Of a stretch of DNA of 64,000 nucleotides, positions 11,951 through 23,981 are shown one piece after another. This stretch comes from Corbicula japonica (taxonomy: Eukaryota > Mollusca > Bivalvia > Venerida > Cyrenidae): positions 186,001 to 250,000 of the forward strand of contig JAZAYU010000197.1 in NCBI GenBank assembly GCA_038501625.1. The letters are read 5' to 3'. A model generated the notes under the pieces. That model was not told the origin of the DNA and did no database searches. It saw only the letters and a program-made list of their open reading frames with translations. The first letter of the stretch is position 1; every line of letters begins with the position of its first letter. The position numbers and the translations under genes are program-made.

Positions 11951-14900
11951 TGAATATCTCTGAAGTATGGTGCTAATGACCTTGGCACATGACCAACAGG
12001 CTAACCAGCCACATCCTCGACAAAGATGGTAAAGTGTTCTCAGAAGCTACTGGGTTACCAGTATTTAGCAATCCACCATGGCCAGCTTCACATGATGTGG
12101 AGTGAAGTTATTCTACCACGTGATTATATCATATCTTCCCCATGTAGAGATGACTTTAAGGTGAATCAAATGCACTTATTTTATAATAAAATAATAAACA
12201 TCACTACATGAAGGGTATTTAATAGAACTTGTGATGTCATTCATGAGTTGTTTTCATTTGTAAATTATACTTATTGCATAGTTATGTTATGTTATTTATT
12301 ACACATTATTTTCAAAATCTATGAAGAAAGTAAACATGTCAACATTAGAATGAATAAAAACAAAGCGAACTACATAACTCGATCGATCGTCATTATTAAT
12401 AATAAATATTAATATTTTAAGATATGGAGCTTGTTAAAATTTCGTAGTTTCTTTTAGTCTGTTTTTCCCTACGTTAAGCAAGAAATATTAAAATTTAAAA
12501 TTTTGATAAAAATAAAACAAAAGTCTATAACTTAAAACACAAATTAAATATGTCTTATTTTGTCCTGTAAAAAGTAATGTATCCAGTACAAATATACAAA
12601 CCTAAGAAACATATAATCGTTTAAAAGCCAACTCAGAAAAGTCTCTTTGCCTATTGTATCAAGAATAAACCAGTCGGGGATCTTTCCCGATCGGGAAAGT
12701 CGGGGATTCCCCTTTTCACTTTCCTGATCGGGAAAAATTGATTGAAAATGACATTTTTGTATACCTTGGGGTTTGAGCTTCGAGCATCAATCTAAAAATA
12801 TTATAAAAATATTTATTTGAATGTAACAATAAATGTTCGTAGATAAAAAAAAACAATCAACTTAACATACGCATGCACAAATTAAACATATAATTCAGTT
12901 GAAAGCTATCTGGGATGATTCATAAAACAAAGCATGACATTTTTAAATCAGTTTAAATGCTTTAGAAAAATATTTCACAATGAATGAAGCAAAGAATATT
13001 CTATCTTGTTTAGTTCACACAAAGGACAGTTTATTATTTCCAGCGCGGAAAGATCATCGCAAGTTTATATATAAGTCCACTTATATTAATGTTAAAAAAA
13101 TAGGTGCGACACTTAAGATACACACTAGTCAAAAGTTCTAAGTGTAAACTTTTCAGTAACTGGACAATCGTAAGCAGTAATTCAATGATATAAAAAAGTG
13201 TAATTATTTGTTGTTTCATATACAGCAAGCTGTAGTTCGCCGTTTGTTGTTTTCATTTATTGGCTTGGCCATATCTAATTTTGTCGTTTATTCTTTAAAT
13301 ATTTTTCTTCTTCTGCCATTCTTCGACCAGTAAACATAAGCATTTTGCGTCGTTTGCCATCTTATGTCTTTTTTCTTGACTGGCATTTTCTAATTTATTG
13401 CTTTGATCTCTTAAAAATTCGTCAAAAATACGATCTGTGCATTCCTAAAACAATATTAAAATATGGTTATTATAAATAAATGGAAGTGTAAGAAGCCCAG
13501 TTGTTGATCTTTCGTTTTTTAATATTTCGTCATATTTTAAAATCGTTTATGTTGGTTGTGTGGGTCAGCTGTGTTATTTAAGTGTGACAAGTGATTTTTA
13601 CTGAATAACGAGACTAAATGTTTAACTTACATGTAATACCGAACACTACCGGACGAGCACGCGTGAAATAAAATTATATTTTGGCGGGGCATAACAAAGT
13701 CTCAAAATTGTTTAGTCAGTGAATCCTATTATAATATTAATATTTTATCTAAAATGCAAGCTGATCTCTTTTTTTGTATTTAGTAAGACCCAACGAGGAA
13801 TTACTTTAAATATAACAATTAATTTTAAATGTCTCAGCAGAGTAAATACAAGTGCTGTATTCCTTTTCAATTAGCCGAACAGTAAAGCGGATACCCAAAA
13901 CGAGCAACACGTCTTTATGTCAAAGTTTAGTTTTGATTAAAGCCTGTATTTTGGTGCTTGGAATATGCTTCATTAACGTCTTACAAATACATTCAGTCGC
14001 CCAAATTTAATATCTTCAAAGACACCTTAGAGAATTGCAAACCTCGTTTGTTTCTGAATCCTTGACAATTTGTTTAAGATCGTCCTCTAAGTCCAATCTT
14101 CTCATAAAATACAGCTGTAAGTAAAAATACTAGTATAGTTTTGGAAAGCCATTCAATTAATAACTTAAACCAGTCAGGATGTCTTTAAAAGGGGATATGT
14201 GTTTGGAAAAGCCACAGTTAAACGTCGCATTCTTCTCGTGCAGGGAGAGTCCTAGTAAAAAGATGAAATAAACCTCATATTGGCAATTTTGGAATAGACT
14301 TCTCAAATGATAGGAAGTTTATGATTGGACTAAGTATAAAAATAGATTAGGATTGTCAGTTGGTAAGGACCCATATTACATGTACATAATTATGCAGTTT
14401 TGAAAGGAATCTCCTCATAGGCAGTTTGTAATAAACATGTGACTGCTCAAGTATCCTTGACGATCATTACCAACGAAGAACCATTCCAATATCAAAATTC
14501 CACATATTTAATAGCACTACAATGTTATAACGTGCAAATTGAAAGAGGGTGGTTTCTGCACTTACCACTAACCGAACATTTAGGCAAAAATACAAGGCAC
14601 CTATTACCATGACATTAGATGTAGAGACACATTACGATGATAAGGATTCATGTATATCACAGGTGCATCGCACACTGTTTTAATCCCAGAAGCTTGATTA
14701 AAATGCCCAAAAATACTTTGCTCTCAAAACTGTTTACATCGTACATGTATATATGCACTTACAAGTTTGACTAACATCAATCGTTAATCGCCATAATTCG
14801 TAAGGTTAAAATGTGTCAAATCATGTAACATGGCATGTACAACATCGTACAGAAACATTCGAGCCTGATACCAGTGTAGCAAATGTTTGGATGACACTGT

Positions 14901-15660
14901 GTTAAGGGGCAGAATAATCCCCGTGCATCCAATTCTGTTCTAGCAACAGACATGTTCATTTCAAAGTTTAAATACACATACATATATACATTAATAAGTT
15001 AAACTGACAATATGGTAATATTAATCTATGCCTGTTTATGACATGTGTGGAGTGATTCACAGAAGTGTTGTTTTTTCAACTGACTCACTTATACATTAAT
15101 TTATGTGTGCATTATTTACATTTGTTAAAGTCATGAATGTACATTGATGTGATATTTATGCCTACCTGTTGATGATTTATCTCTAGAACAGACTTTAATC
15201 CGTAGATTTCATTTCATTTCATGTTGATTCTATCATACACTCAGAATTATTATTGTAAAAGTTGTTCTCGTTCATGATTTTCAGCAGCAGTGACATTTTA
15301 GGATTTTTTATGGAGGCCGCCATATTGTTTAGTACAGCGTCTGTAGAAAAAAGCAGCGATTTTTTCCTTCTAGGACTTACTATGCTGTAACATTAATTCA
15401 GATGTGTGGAAAGTGTATAACTTTGTTAGTTTCTGCACTATTTAAATAATGTCTCGGTAAAAGCACAAATTGGCGTGATTATTTTGTCGCTGCACCGCGT
15501 AATAAAGTTAGGAAATGTACACTGCCGAAATTCACTCTTAACTACTGTAAAACACCTTTAATTGCCTTAAGTCCACATGTTATTAATGCTAGAGTATCCA
15601 GCTGATTGTTGTGTTATGAAATTGTTGTATGTTATATTATTATCACATGCATATTATGTA
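11951..15660. other. Intergenic, no gene seen
   Basis: AT-rich sequence without a supported exon on either strand. The only structure noted is a set of short palindromes near 12675-12735 built on TTCCCGATCGGGAAA and GGGGATTCCCC. Confidence 0.5.
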
Positions 15661-15748
15661 TTTGACTTTGTCAAACCGCGCTGCAGCCGTTTTAGGAATT
15701 TCTTTCCTAGCCACGTCAGACTGGTCAGCCGAATGAAACGACTAATTT

Positions 15749-15896
15749 GATTGGCTGCTAGAGAGATTCCTAATTCCTAAACAGCCCGGTAGGGTATATA
15801 TTTGGCGCTAGCCTCATTCGTCGACAGTTGCAGACGCGCCAAATTTAAACATAAACAAAGCGTAAAATAACAGATCCTAAAGTAAATCCAACTTTG
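15749..15896 (+). promoter_or_regulatory. Candidate core promoter and non-coding first exon
   Basis: A reverse CCAAT box (GATTGGCT, 15749-15756) is followed by a TATA-like TATATAT (15795-15801), about 95 bp of GC-richer sequence and a consensus donor GTAAGG at 15897. No plus-strand coding gene follows before 30026, so the product may be non-coding or the signal may be fortuitous. Confidence 0.3.
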
Positions 15897-16997
15897 GTAA
15901 GGACACTAATTTTTGTGCTTAATATTTTATATGAAGATTAAATATTTTGATAAGCACTAGTCTATGGTATTTGAGCAACTGTCCACTCAGTGAGAGAGCC
16001 GGCGCACTTCAATTTTACTTCATTGGCACTTTTTATTATTTGGCGAAACATAGATCTATTATGGGAAGAGCGATACGTTAATAGATTATAGAAATCTGAC
16101 AGTGATTTAGTTTGTTTTATCCCCGTTTACTTGACGTGGGAGTCCTTCACCAGGACTATAAGGCTAAATGAAGTCGAAAAATGTCGTTAGAAAAAAACAA
16201 ACTTTTTTTTAAATTTGTGGTGTCAATGATTATAGACTTAATTTTCATTTTAAAGACTATTGATCTATTACTTTGGAGGCTATATTCAAAACTTTTTCAA
16301 CTTAACATTTCCATTTGGTGGAAATTTAGTTCTTTTCAGTACAGTCCATTGTTTTCTAGTTTAAAACTAACACAATCATATATTTGTCATATTGGATGTC
16401 TATCATTTTTAATGGCGTTCACTTTTTTCTTCTAATATCCAAAATGTATTATAAGAAAACCAACTACATTTTAATAAATCCTTTTCTAAAAAGAACCCCG
16501 CCCGTTTACAACTCACCTTGCACGGTTTCATGTTGTATCGCATGAAGTTCACACTTATCAGCTCCTAATTTAAGTTAAGGATTCCCCATAGTCTTAGGAA
16601 AACCAAAGAGGTTAGCAAAGCAACTAACTGACAATGTTCAAGTATGCATGGCGTTATGTACGTTCTTTTTTCAATTCATTAAATGAAAAGACGTTTTATT
16701 TTTATTTTGCCTTATTTAGGCTAAATCTTATTGACATGAGTTGAACAATTGTCACTATTTAATTTGAGCAAATCTTCTCTTCGTTGTATTTGTTTAAGGC
16801 GTTCATAATAACAGCTCAATGTTTGCCTATGTTTGTCTATTTCACTGTGCTATAAAATCACCATTACGTTACCTTACGTTGCAATATAATATACCTTATA
16901 AGCTACTGTCAATACAGTTTCGATATGGTTTTTGAAGCTCTTTGGTAAAATTTTAAAAAGAAATGAAAAAAGTCTGTCTATGCTTCAATTACAGTAA

Positions 16998-17150
16998 AAC
17001 CTGTGCTAAAGATCACCTGTGAACAAAAACCACACATTATTTGTCCCACTGACGGATTAATAGAACAAATTTACCTGTGAACACATGCCTTTAACGACCA
17101 CTTTGGGCTGTCCCCTGAGTGGTCTTTGTAGACAGGTTTGACTGCTATCC
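16998..17150. mobile_element. Repeat fragment overlapping the last TIR-gene exon
   Basis: Sequence of the type CCTGTGCTAAAGA...CACCTGTGAACA...GACCACTTTGGGCTGTCC...GACAGGTTTGACTG. Diverged relatives are at about 31165-31355 and 49430-49550. It contributes the last roughly 30 codons of the TIR-protein model at 17071. Confidence 0.45.
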
Positions 17151-20100
17151 AGTTTATCGTAGTTGTTTGCAAATTCTTAAACGTGTTAAAGGATACAGGG
17201 GTGTCTACAGTAAAAGCAAACAAATAAAATATGATTCCAGTCTGGTTGTACGTCTGTTTGCTTAGTTGCCAAATCTTGTCTCTCAAAATATGATAAGCCT
17301 GCGAAAAAGAAGCAATATAAGTTTATATATGTATATTGTTTTCAAAAAATCTACTGCGTCCCAGTATGCCGCCAGATCACACAGTATTTATGAAAAAGTG
17401 AAATTGCATATCAGGAATTACCACATTCAGCAGACACAGCCTCCCAACACAGCCAAAAAGTAGAAAATAAAGCATGGTTATAAAACAATAAGTTTCAAGA
17501 TAAACGCCACAAACAAATAGAGTGAGAACCCGAGGGGTTACTGCCTTGGAAGTGCATTTTAATCGAATCATGGTTCCGACACTTGTGTTGTTGTTGTTGT
17601 TAAAAAGAAGACTGAATAAGTGTCAAAAGTCATCACAGGCAATCATACAGTTGCCATTTGTCATTTGTTTTATTCGTGCCCGCCCACTTACATGTTGATT
17701 AGTCCGTTAGTTGTCTTGTTTTTATTAAGGGCTTGGTCAGGTATTCTGGAGCACGCTTTATAATGTAGAAAAAATGGTATTTTGTTTGATTATTCAAGAA
17801 TTGTTTATAAAATTGATTTATTTTGAATTGTTATCTTGCACTAATGTGCTCTGTATGGTGAAATAAGCAAAAGGAACAACACCTCAAATGCCTGCTTGTG
17901 AGATCTTCATTTAAATTTTAAAGACATATATGTATATGTGTACGCTTTGTCTATGAATATTTAGCTTCTTTTCAAAGACAGAACTGGGCGCACACAAAAA
18001 AGGGGAAATTAAAAGATTTCCAATTACTTAAATAACATACTACATGGTTTTCAAGTAAAGTAATTTTGTCAGATTTTCACTGTACACTTACCTCACGGTA
18101 TACAGTGTAACTTCCCTTCCAGTGTCTTGAATGGTAACACACAAAACAACTAACAGTGCACCAGCAAACCAGTAAAACTGGTATACCAATAACTAATACA
18201 TAACCCGCAGGCGGTAAGCCGTTTTGTTTTGTTGGTTTTGCCCAACACAGTACTAAGAGAAACACAATGAAAATAATGATGCACACGATCAATGCTATCA
18301 CAGCAACGGCAAGATGCATATGGCGCCAGATAGGTAAATACTTGAAGAGTAAGGACCTGTTGACTACGTGAGCTATGTCATCAAGGAGTTCTGCTGGTAG
18401 CTATAACATATAAAAAACATTTGCACAAGATTTATACAGGGTGATCCATAATATCTGATACCCTTTTGAAATTTAATAGCATTAATATCATCAAACATAG
18501 GCATACAATTTTTACATAGTAATAATCTAGAGGCTTCAAAGTTTTGTTTGATATACACCACACTATATTTGAATTAGAAATGCTGTCGGTATATCCAAAA
18601 TAATATTTTTTACAAATGTGCAATGTGACGTCCATTTTGGTGATTATGACGCCAAGTCTTTTCTTGAAATTTTATGTGGCTGATTCGCCTTTTTCTTTGA
18701 GGACATTTAAAAAGTAATGTTTACACACCTAAATAAACATCAGTGCAAAAGCTAAAATCATCAGTTAAACAAGAAATGAGAAATATAAATTCACAGATGT
18801 GCACATTGGCCAAATCAGACCATTCCAAGAAAAGACTTGACGTAATAATCACCGAAAATTGAAGTCAAATTGAACATTTGTTATAAATATTTTTTTTTGG
18901 AAATACAGACTGCATTCCCTATATAAGTATGCTATGCTATATATTAAACAAAACTTTAAAGCCTCTAGTTTATAGCTATGTGAGAATTGTATGCCTATGT
19001 TTGCTGATATAAAAGCTTTTAAATTTCAAAAGGGTATCAGATATTATGGATCACCCTGTATGTAACCTAAGTATATAAATATTTGTACAGAAGTACAAAC
19101 CTATTGCCTAACACAATACAACGTATTCTTTAAACAAGTTTCACATCGCTCACTTTTTAATTCTGCACATCTGAGTGAATATCAGGTAACCGTGATCATT
19201 GCAAAACAACATTTTGCCTTGATCTGACACCGACACTGCTCAACGTTAGGGTGTTATTCGTTTAAGGGTTTATTTAATAAAGTTCGTATAAGATAACATT
19301 TTTAAAATACAAGTGAAATGATATTTATGGAGATTGTTTTCTTTCTTAATAGAAACAATATTAAAAGTTGCCTAAAAATATTTACAATTTCATAATATGG
19401 TAAACTGTTATTACTTTCTGTATCATCTTATGTTGTTAAAATATTTTGGTCAAATACTGCGCCCATAAAAGCCCATACTGCATTAAAGTTGCGCAAAATT
19501 GCACTTTTTTCAACCTTTTTGTCGCGAAATACAATTTTAAAATCTAAATGTTTTATATTTAAGTTTTTCCTCTGATTGTACTATGTCGGTTACACCATAG
19601 GTTCTCTATTCTGAATTGTTAGTTAGGCCAGAGAAAATAAATTATTAGATTCTCATCCGGATTTTGGGAAAAAAAGGCGGGTGGACATTTTTTAATTTTT
19701 ACTTTTTATTAACGAAATACCTGAGAACAGAAGTAAAAACAAATTAAAATTTTGAGACAAAGGCATTTATAGTTACCAGAAGCTTTGGTGTAGAATATTC
19801 GTCCATCTTTTCAATTTCTTCCAAAATATCAGGATAACAACATACCAAAGTAGCAGGTTGGTGCCTATTCTTGCTTGAAAAGCCATACCCGTCTTTAATA
19901 GTGACACTATTACCCTCGGTAAGCTTTGAAATGATGAACATTTTATATATCCGGGATAGTCTACAACCTGTTCTGTCCGGAACAGAATATGTTCCGATTT
20001 TTTTTGCCAATAAATGTTTTTGGAGCGGATGGTTTTGGACAGGGGCGGGCGGGGCTGAGAATCTTTTCTTTTTTTTTTTGCCTTAACTTATAAAATTATT

Positions 20101-23100
20101 TGATCATGATTTTCGCTTTTTGAAATTCGAAAACGACAAAAAGGTAAAGGATATAATAATAAACAGATAATGATCAAGTTAATTGGAAGTGTTACAATAC
20201 TTTTCTACTTACCTCAAACTGGTTTTTCCACATAATTGTTTTGTCCGCTTCAGTGAATGATAATTTATATCTTGCTAAAGAAAATCTGCTTGGTTTGTAC
20301 GGCACCACTTTGAATTTTAGAGATTCTCCATTTTTTACTGCAATCAAATTTTTTTACTTGATAAATTAATATTTTTAGCGATAGACTGATATGCATGGAG
20401 TGTTGCTTAGTACAGCTTACAATGTATCAAAGATTCTTTGAGAGATACTATTAACATCGAAAAAAAAGAATTTTGCACAGAATGAACATAAATAACATCA
20501 CTTACCATCCTGTAGCGAATTCTGCATTTCTGAAAGTAAACATACTTCGATTATTTTACTCTATATTTGTGTTAAATATGTTTAAGTTAAAACGAACAAT
20601 TTAAGAGTATCATAATTGCAATCCACGTGTATAAGCTTGTGACATAATTTCTATTTGCACTATTTGTGGATTTGTTTTCATAAATATTTATGTTCATGTA
20701 GTTTATGTACTCGATAATCTTTATGGTAAATATTATAAATAGTTATAAAAAGTTTTAACTAACATCTCAAACAAAAGCAAGTAATGTGTATATCTGAACA
20801 CAGCGTAATAATGCTGTTTTGTGGGGTGTTATTTGGATGTTGTTAATCCGTTGTAACAGTTGTTATTGGGATAATGTTGGCTTTGAAATAATATTAATCG
20901 CAGCCTTTGCTGGAGGTGGGGAAGGCTGCGAAAAAGTGAGCACGTGGGACTTGTTAAGTGATGTCTTTTCACCAAGTGATGTCTTTTCACATTGTATTTT
21001 AGATATGGCTTGAGGCCGTGTGTGATTTGAATTGGACTGTCATCGGAACAGTTAATTCATTTACCATAGCTTTGTTCGCCGTTCAACTGTTTATAGTTCA
21101 CTTAGTTCATTTAGATTGTTAGGTAATGTTTCATATTGTAGATTATCATATCACCATTATTATGTTTATATTATTGTGCCTGTTTATATTCAATATGTTT
21201 TACTTTTTTGTGACACTGCTTTATTATTGTATTGTTGTGTTTTTCGTTGTTTCAGATACCGTGCGTTTCGTTTCGACAAGGCTGAGTGAATTGTTTGCCC
21301 GCATTGCCCCTTTTTTACATACCCTCTTGGAACAGTATTACTAATCTGCCAAGCTTTTTTCAAGCAGAACACTGTGATAATATTTTGCTTTAATCTAAAG
21401 CTGGTATAGAATTTTTTTTTATTTACCAAGTATCCATCTTCATATTTCTTTATCTCGAATGTGATATTTATGCATTGTTAAACATATGCTAATGGACAAA
21501 AGTCTTGTCCTGTCTACAGTTTTCAGAACATTTCTTTACTGGCAGTACCAAATGTAATAGCTCAAATTCCAAAATTTATTCTTATTGGATATACAGTGAA
21601 ACCCCTCTATTACGGACACCTAAGAGACAGGGGAAAAGTGTCCTTAATAGCGGATTGTCCTGAATTGTAGGTTAAAATCAAGAAGAAGAGAACATTTCTG
21701 TTCTTTAAAAAATTGTCCAAGTCCTCTTTCCGACGATACCAAATTTATAAGTGTGCGGTAAAAACTTCATGCGTTTAAAAGATAATATGGAAAACCATAC
21801 CGGGCAAGACTTTTGTCCACGAGTATATATTGCCAGATCACTAGTACCGAAATAGCTATTAGATATTGTATTTATGTGTTTGTGAATGGGCCGGACGCCT
21901 ACATCGCAATAAACTATTGGACTGAATCGAATATAATAGTAGTGTTAGAAATATATCCCGAATACACATATTCAGCCGCTATGCATGTTATGTTGTAAAC
22001 AGAACCTGAATTTAGGCGATTGGTACAGCCGTTATGTTAGACATATCCTGAATGTACACATCCAGGCGATTTGTACAGCCGTTGCATTAATAACGGAAAT
22101 ATTAAGTTTTGTTTCTTACCTAGTAATAACATGTATGTCAGGAAAAAGTTTGCAAACAAGGTTAAATTTACATGCATTCGCTTATATTTTGTTTAGTTTG
22201 AAATAGCAATGCTAAAAGGCATATGACATGTACTAGTACTTGTTACAATGAATTGCAATATAATATTAATGTGATGTAGAAATGCTTGAAAAGCATATGA
22301 CATATGAAACGTACATGTTACAGTGTATTGCAATATTACATGAATGTGATGTAGCAATTCTTCTAATATATGAATTTACTTCCTAATTTCGGTTTCGATT
22401 TAATATAATTTGAAAAGGTCGAAAAACTATTTTATTTAATTTATTTTCTAAATAATGAACTTTCGATGACAATTTTACAGATACATGTTTAATTTATAAC
22501 TGTTCGCGTAAAAATTAATATATTATCTAATACCGTCGAATAAATACAGCATTACAGCAAAATGGCGCATCTTACGGTCTTCGTTGCTTTACTGTACTAC
22601 TCTTGTGCGTGCATAACTGTTTCAGTATTTTACATTTTAAACAGAAGTAATTAACTTGCTTATAAATTATTATGAAGTGCATACAGGGTACATACGTTGA
22701 GCGTTTACACTATTTACTAAATTTTGTCAGGTTCGTAAAAAATGTTGATTTTTACCCTTTTTAGCCATTGCATCTATAATTTTCTTGTGAGCGTTATCCG
22801 TGTCGTCTTCAGCATCGATGTATGCTATGTGTTGCAAACATTCCGGTATGGAGCATGGCTCTATTTTGATAGGAATCAGGTTGTATTTTCCTCGCATTCG
22901 CAGATTCAATGCTTGGTCAAGTTCGTACATACAGAAATCGCTCGCTTGAAAGTTTTCAGAGATTACAACTACCATGTGTAAGCTTTTCTTGATTGCGTTT
23001 GTCATATTCACATTGATAGATTGTCCAGCTGGAAAATCGCGGTCGCAGTAGCAGCAAGTAATCCCCATCGATTCAAGTTTTTTCACAAGTATACGAACAA

Positions 23101-23463
23101 CATCTACGGTTGTGCTTTCATAACATACAAACACATGATAATCTTTATCATGTGGCAAATCTCGTAGATATTGCGGGGCCAACTCCATTGTACCGATGTA
23201 GTTTGTCTGTAATTAATATTCAAGTTACAAATTTAATTTAAATTCCCAATAGAATAATTTATTTCTATATTTACACAACGCTTTAAATAATGAAATATAA
23301 GAACATGGTATTTTGTTAAACTGACTACGGTTGGCTGAACGTAAATCCATATTTTAACATGTAATTATAACATTCACAAATTTCCGATCTAGCAAATCAT
23401 TTTATTGTAAACTATCAGGGTGCGTTATGAATTAAGTATATAATATCTTACCCAGTCGCTCAT
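17071..23463 (-). CDS. TIR-domain protein with two C-terminal membrane helices
   Basis: Minus-strand exons in order: 23463-23452 (MSDW), 23206-22756, 20529-20506, 20337-20213, 19923-19777, 18400-18092 and 17298-17071, all phase-compatible, giving about 431 aa. The TIR domain covers roughly residues 22-150: box 1 DYHVFVCYES, BB loop RDFPAG (60-65), and SDFCMYELDQAL, in which Glu99 matches the position of the catalytic Glu in NAD-cleaving TIR domains. A linker of about 100 residues matches no family I recognise. Two helices (about 281-306 and 320-341) follow, joined by a short KPTKQN-containing loop. There is no signal peptide, so the TIR domain should be cytosolic on an organelle or plasma membrane. 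The acceptor of exon 5 (19923) is the weakest junction. The last exon may instead splice at 17075 (CACAG|GTAAAT), because its stop lies in repeat DNA. Signalling or NADase activity is inference. Confidence 0.7.
17409..17565. mobile_element. Fragment related to the element at 6387-6841
   Basis: Contains ACACAGCCTCCCAACACAGCC and a segment matching the reverse complement of about 6690-6845. It lies in the last intron of the TIR gene. No coding capacity. Confidence 0.45.
18437..19058. mobile_element. Non-autonomous mariner-like element with long inverted repeats
   Basis: Ends are CAGGGTGATCCATAATATCT and its reverse complement, flanked by TA on both sides (18435-18436 and 19059-19060). Imperfect inverted arms extend over about 230 bp. 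The ends and TA duplication are typical of the Tc1/mariner superfamily. There is no transposase frame. It is in an intron of the TIR gene. Confidence 0.75.
19625..20084. mobile_element. Inverted repeats related to the element at 46236-47395, enclosing a TIR-gene exon
   Basis: The left end AGGCCAGAGAAAATAAATTA...TAGATTCTCATCC...GGCGGGTGG and the right end GGGCGGGCGGGGCTGAGAATC...GCCTT are inverted copies and match both ends of 46236-47395. The proposed TIR-gene exon 19777-19923 lies between them. Confidence 0.5.
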
Positions 23464-23981
23464 CAAATATCACTGTCTTGATTGTGTTACTGAGTCGCCT
23501 TTTTGCGATAATTAGTCGGTCTTAATTAAAGCAACTGCGTACAAAAAAACGCAAAACAATATGTACCTTAATTTTTACACGATATATCCCGTTTTGATTT
23601 ATAAATGATGTATATGTTTGCACCGAACGACTCACAAAAATTTAATGATTCCTGCACAATCCGCTCTCGCCTTTCTCGCCAACGATGCTCCAATGCCAAC
23701 CAAAATTTAAATAAAACTCGTTCATTAATTGTGGGAAAATTATTTCAGAAGCGAAATAACATTTTATATTTTGCTTCATATTTTGTTGAAGAAGGTACTT
23801 AAAACCAAACTAAGAGAATTAAGTTGTAGGTCTATGTCTGTCCGATGTTTTGTTGCCTAGCCGAAAAATCCCATATAAAAAAGTAACCACCTGAGTATGT
23901 TTTTATCGTCAGTCTATGACATTTAAACAATAATAACATATTGAAAACAGTTTTTATTATTTACTAATGACATCAGTTCAT

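Noticed and set aside
12675..12735. NF-kappaB site (GGGGATTCCCC)
   Set aside because: It lies among several other palindromes of similar composition with no nearby promoter, so chance or repeat origin is more likely.
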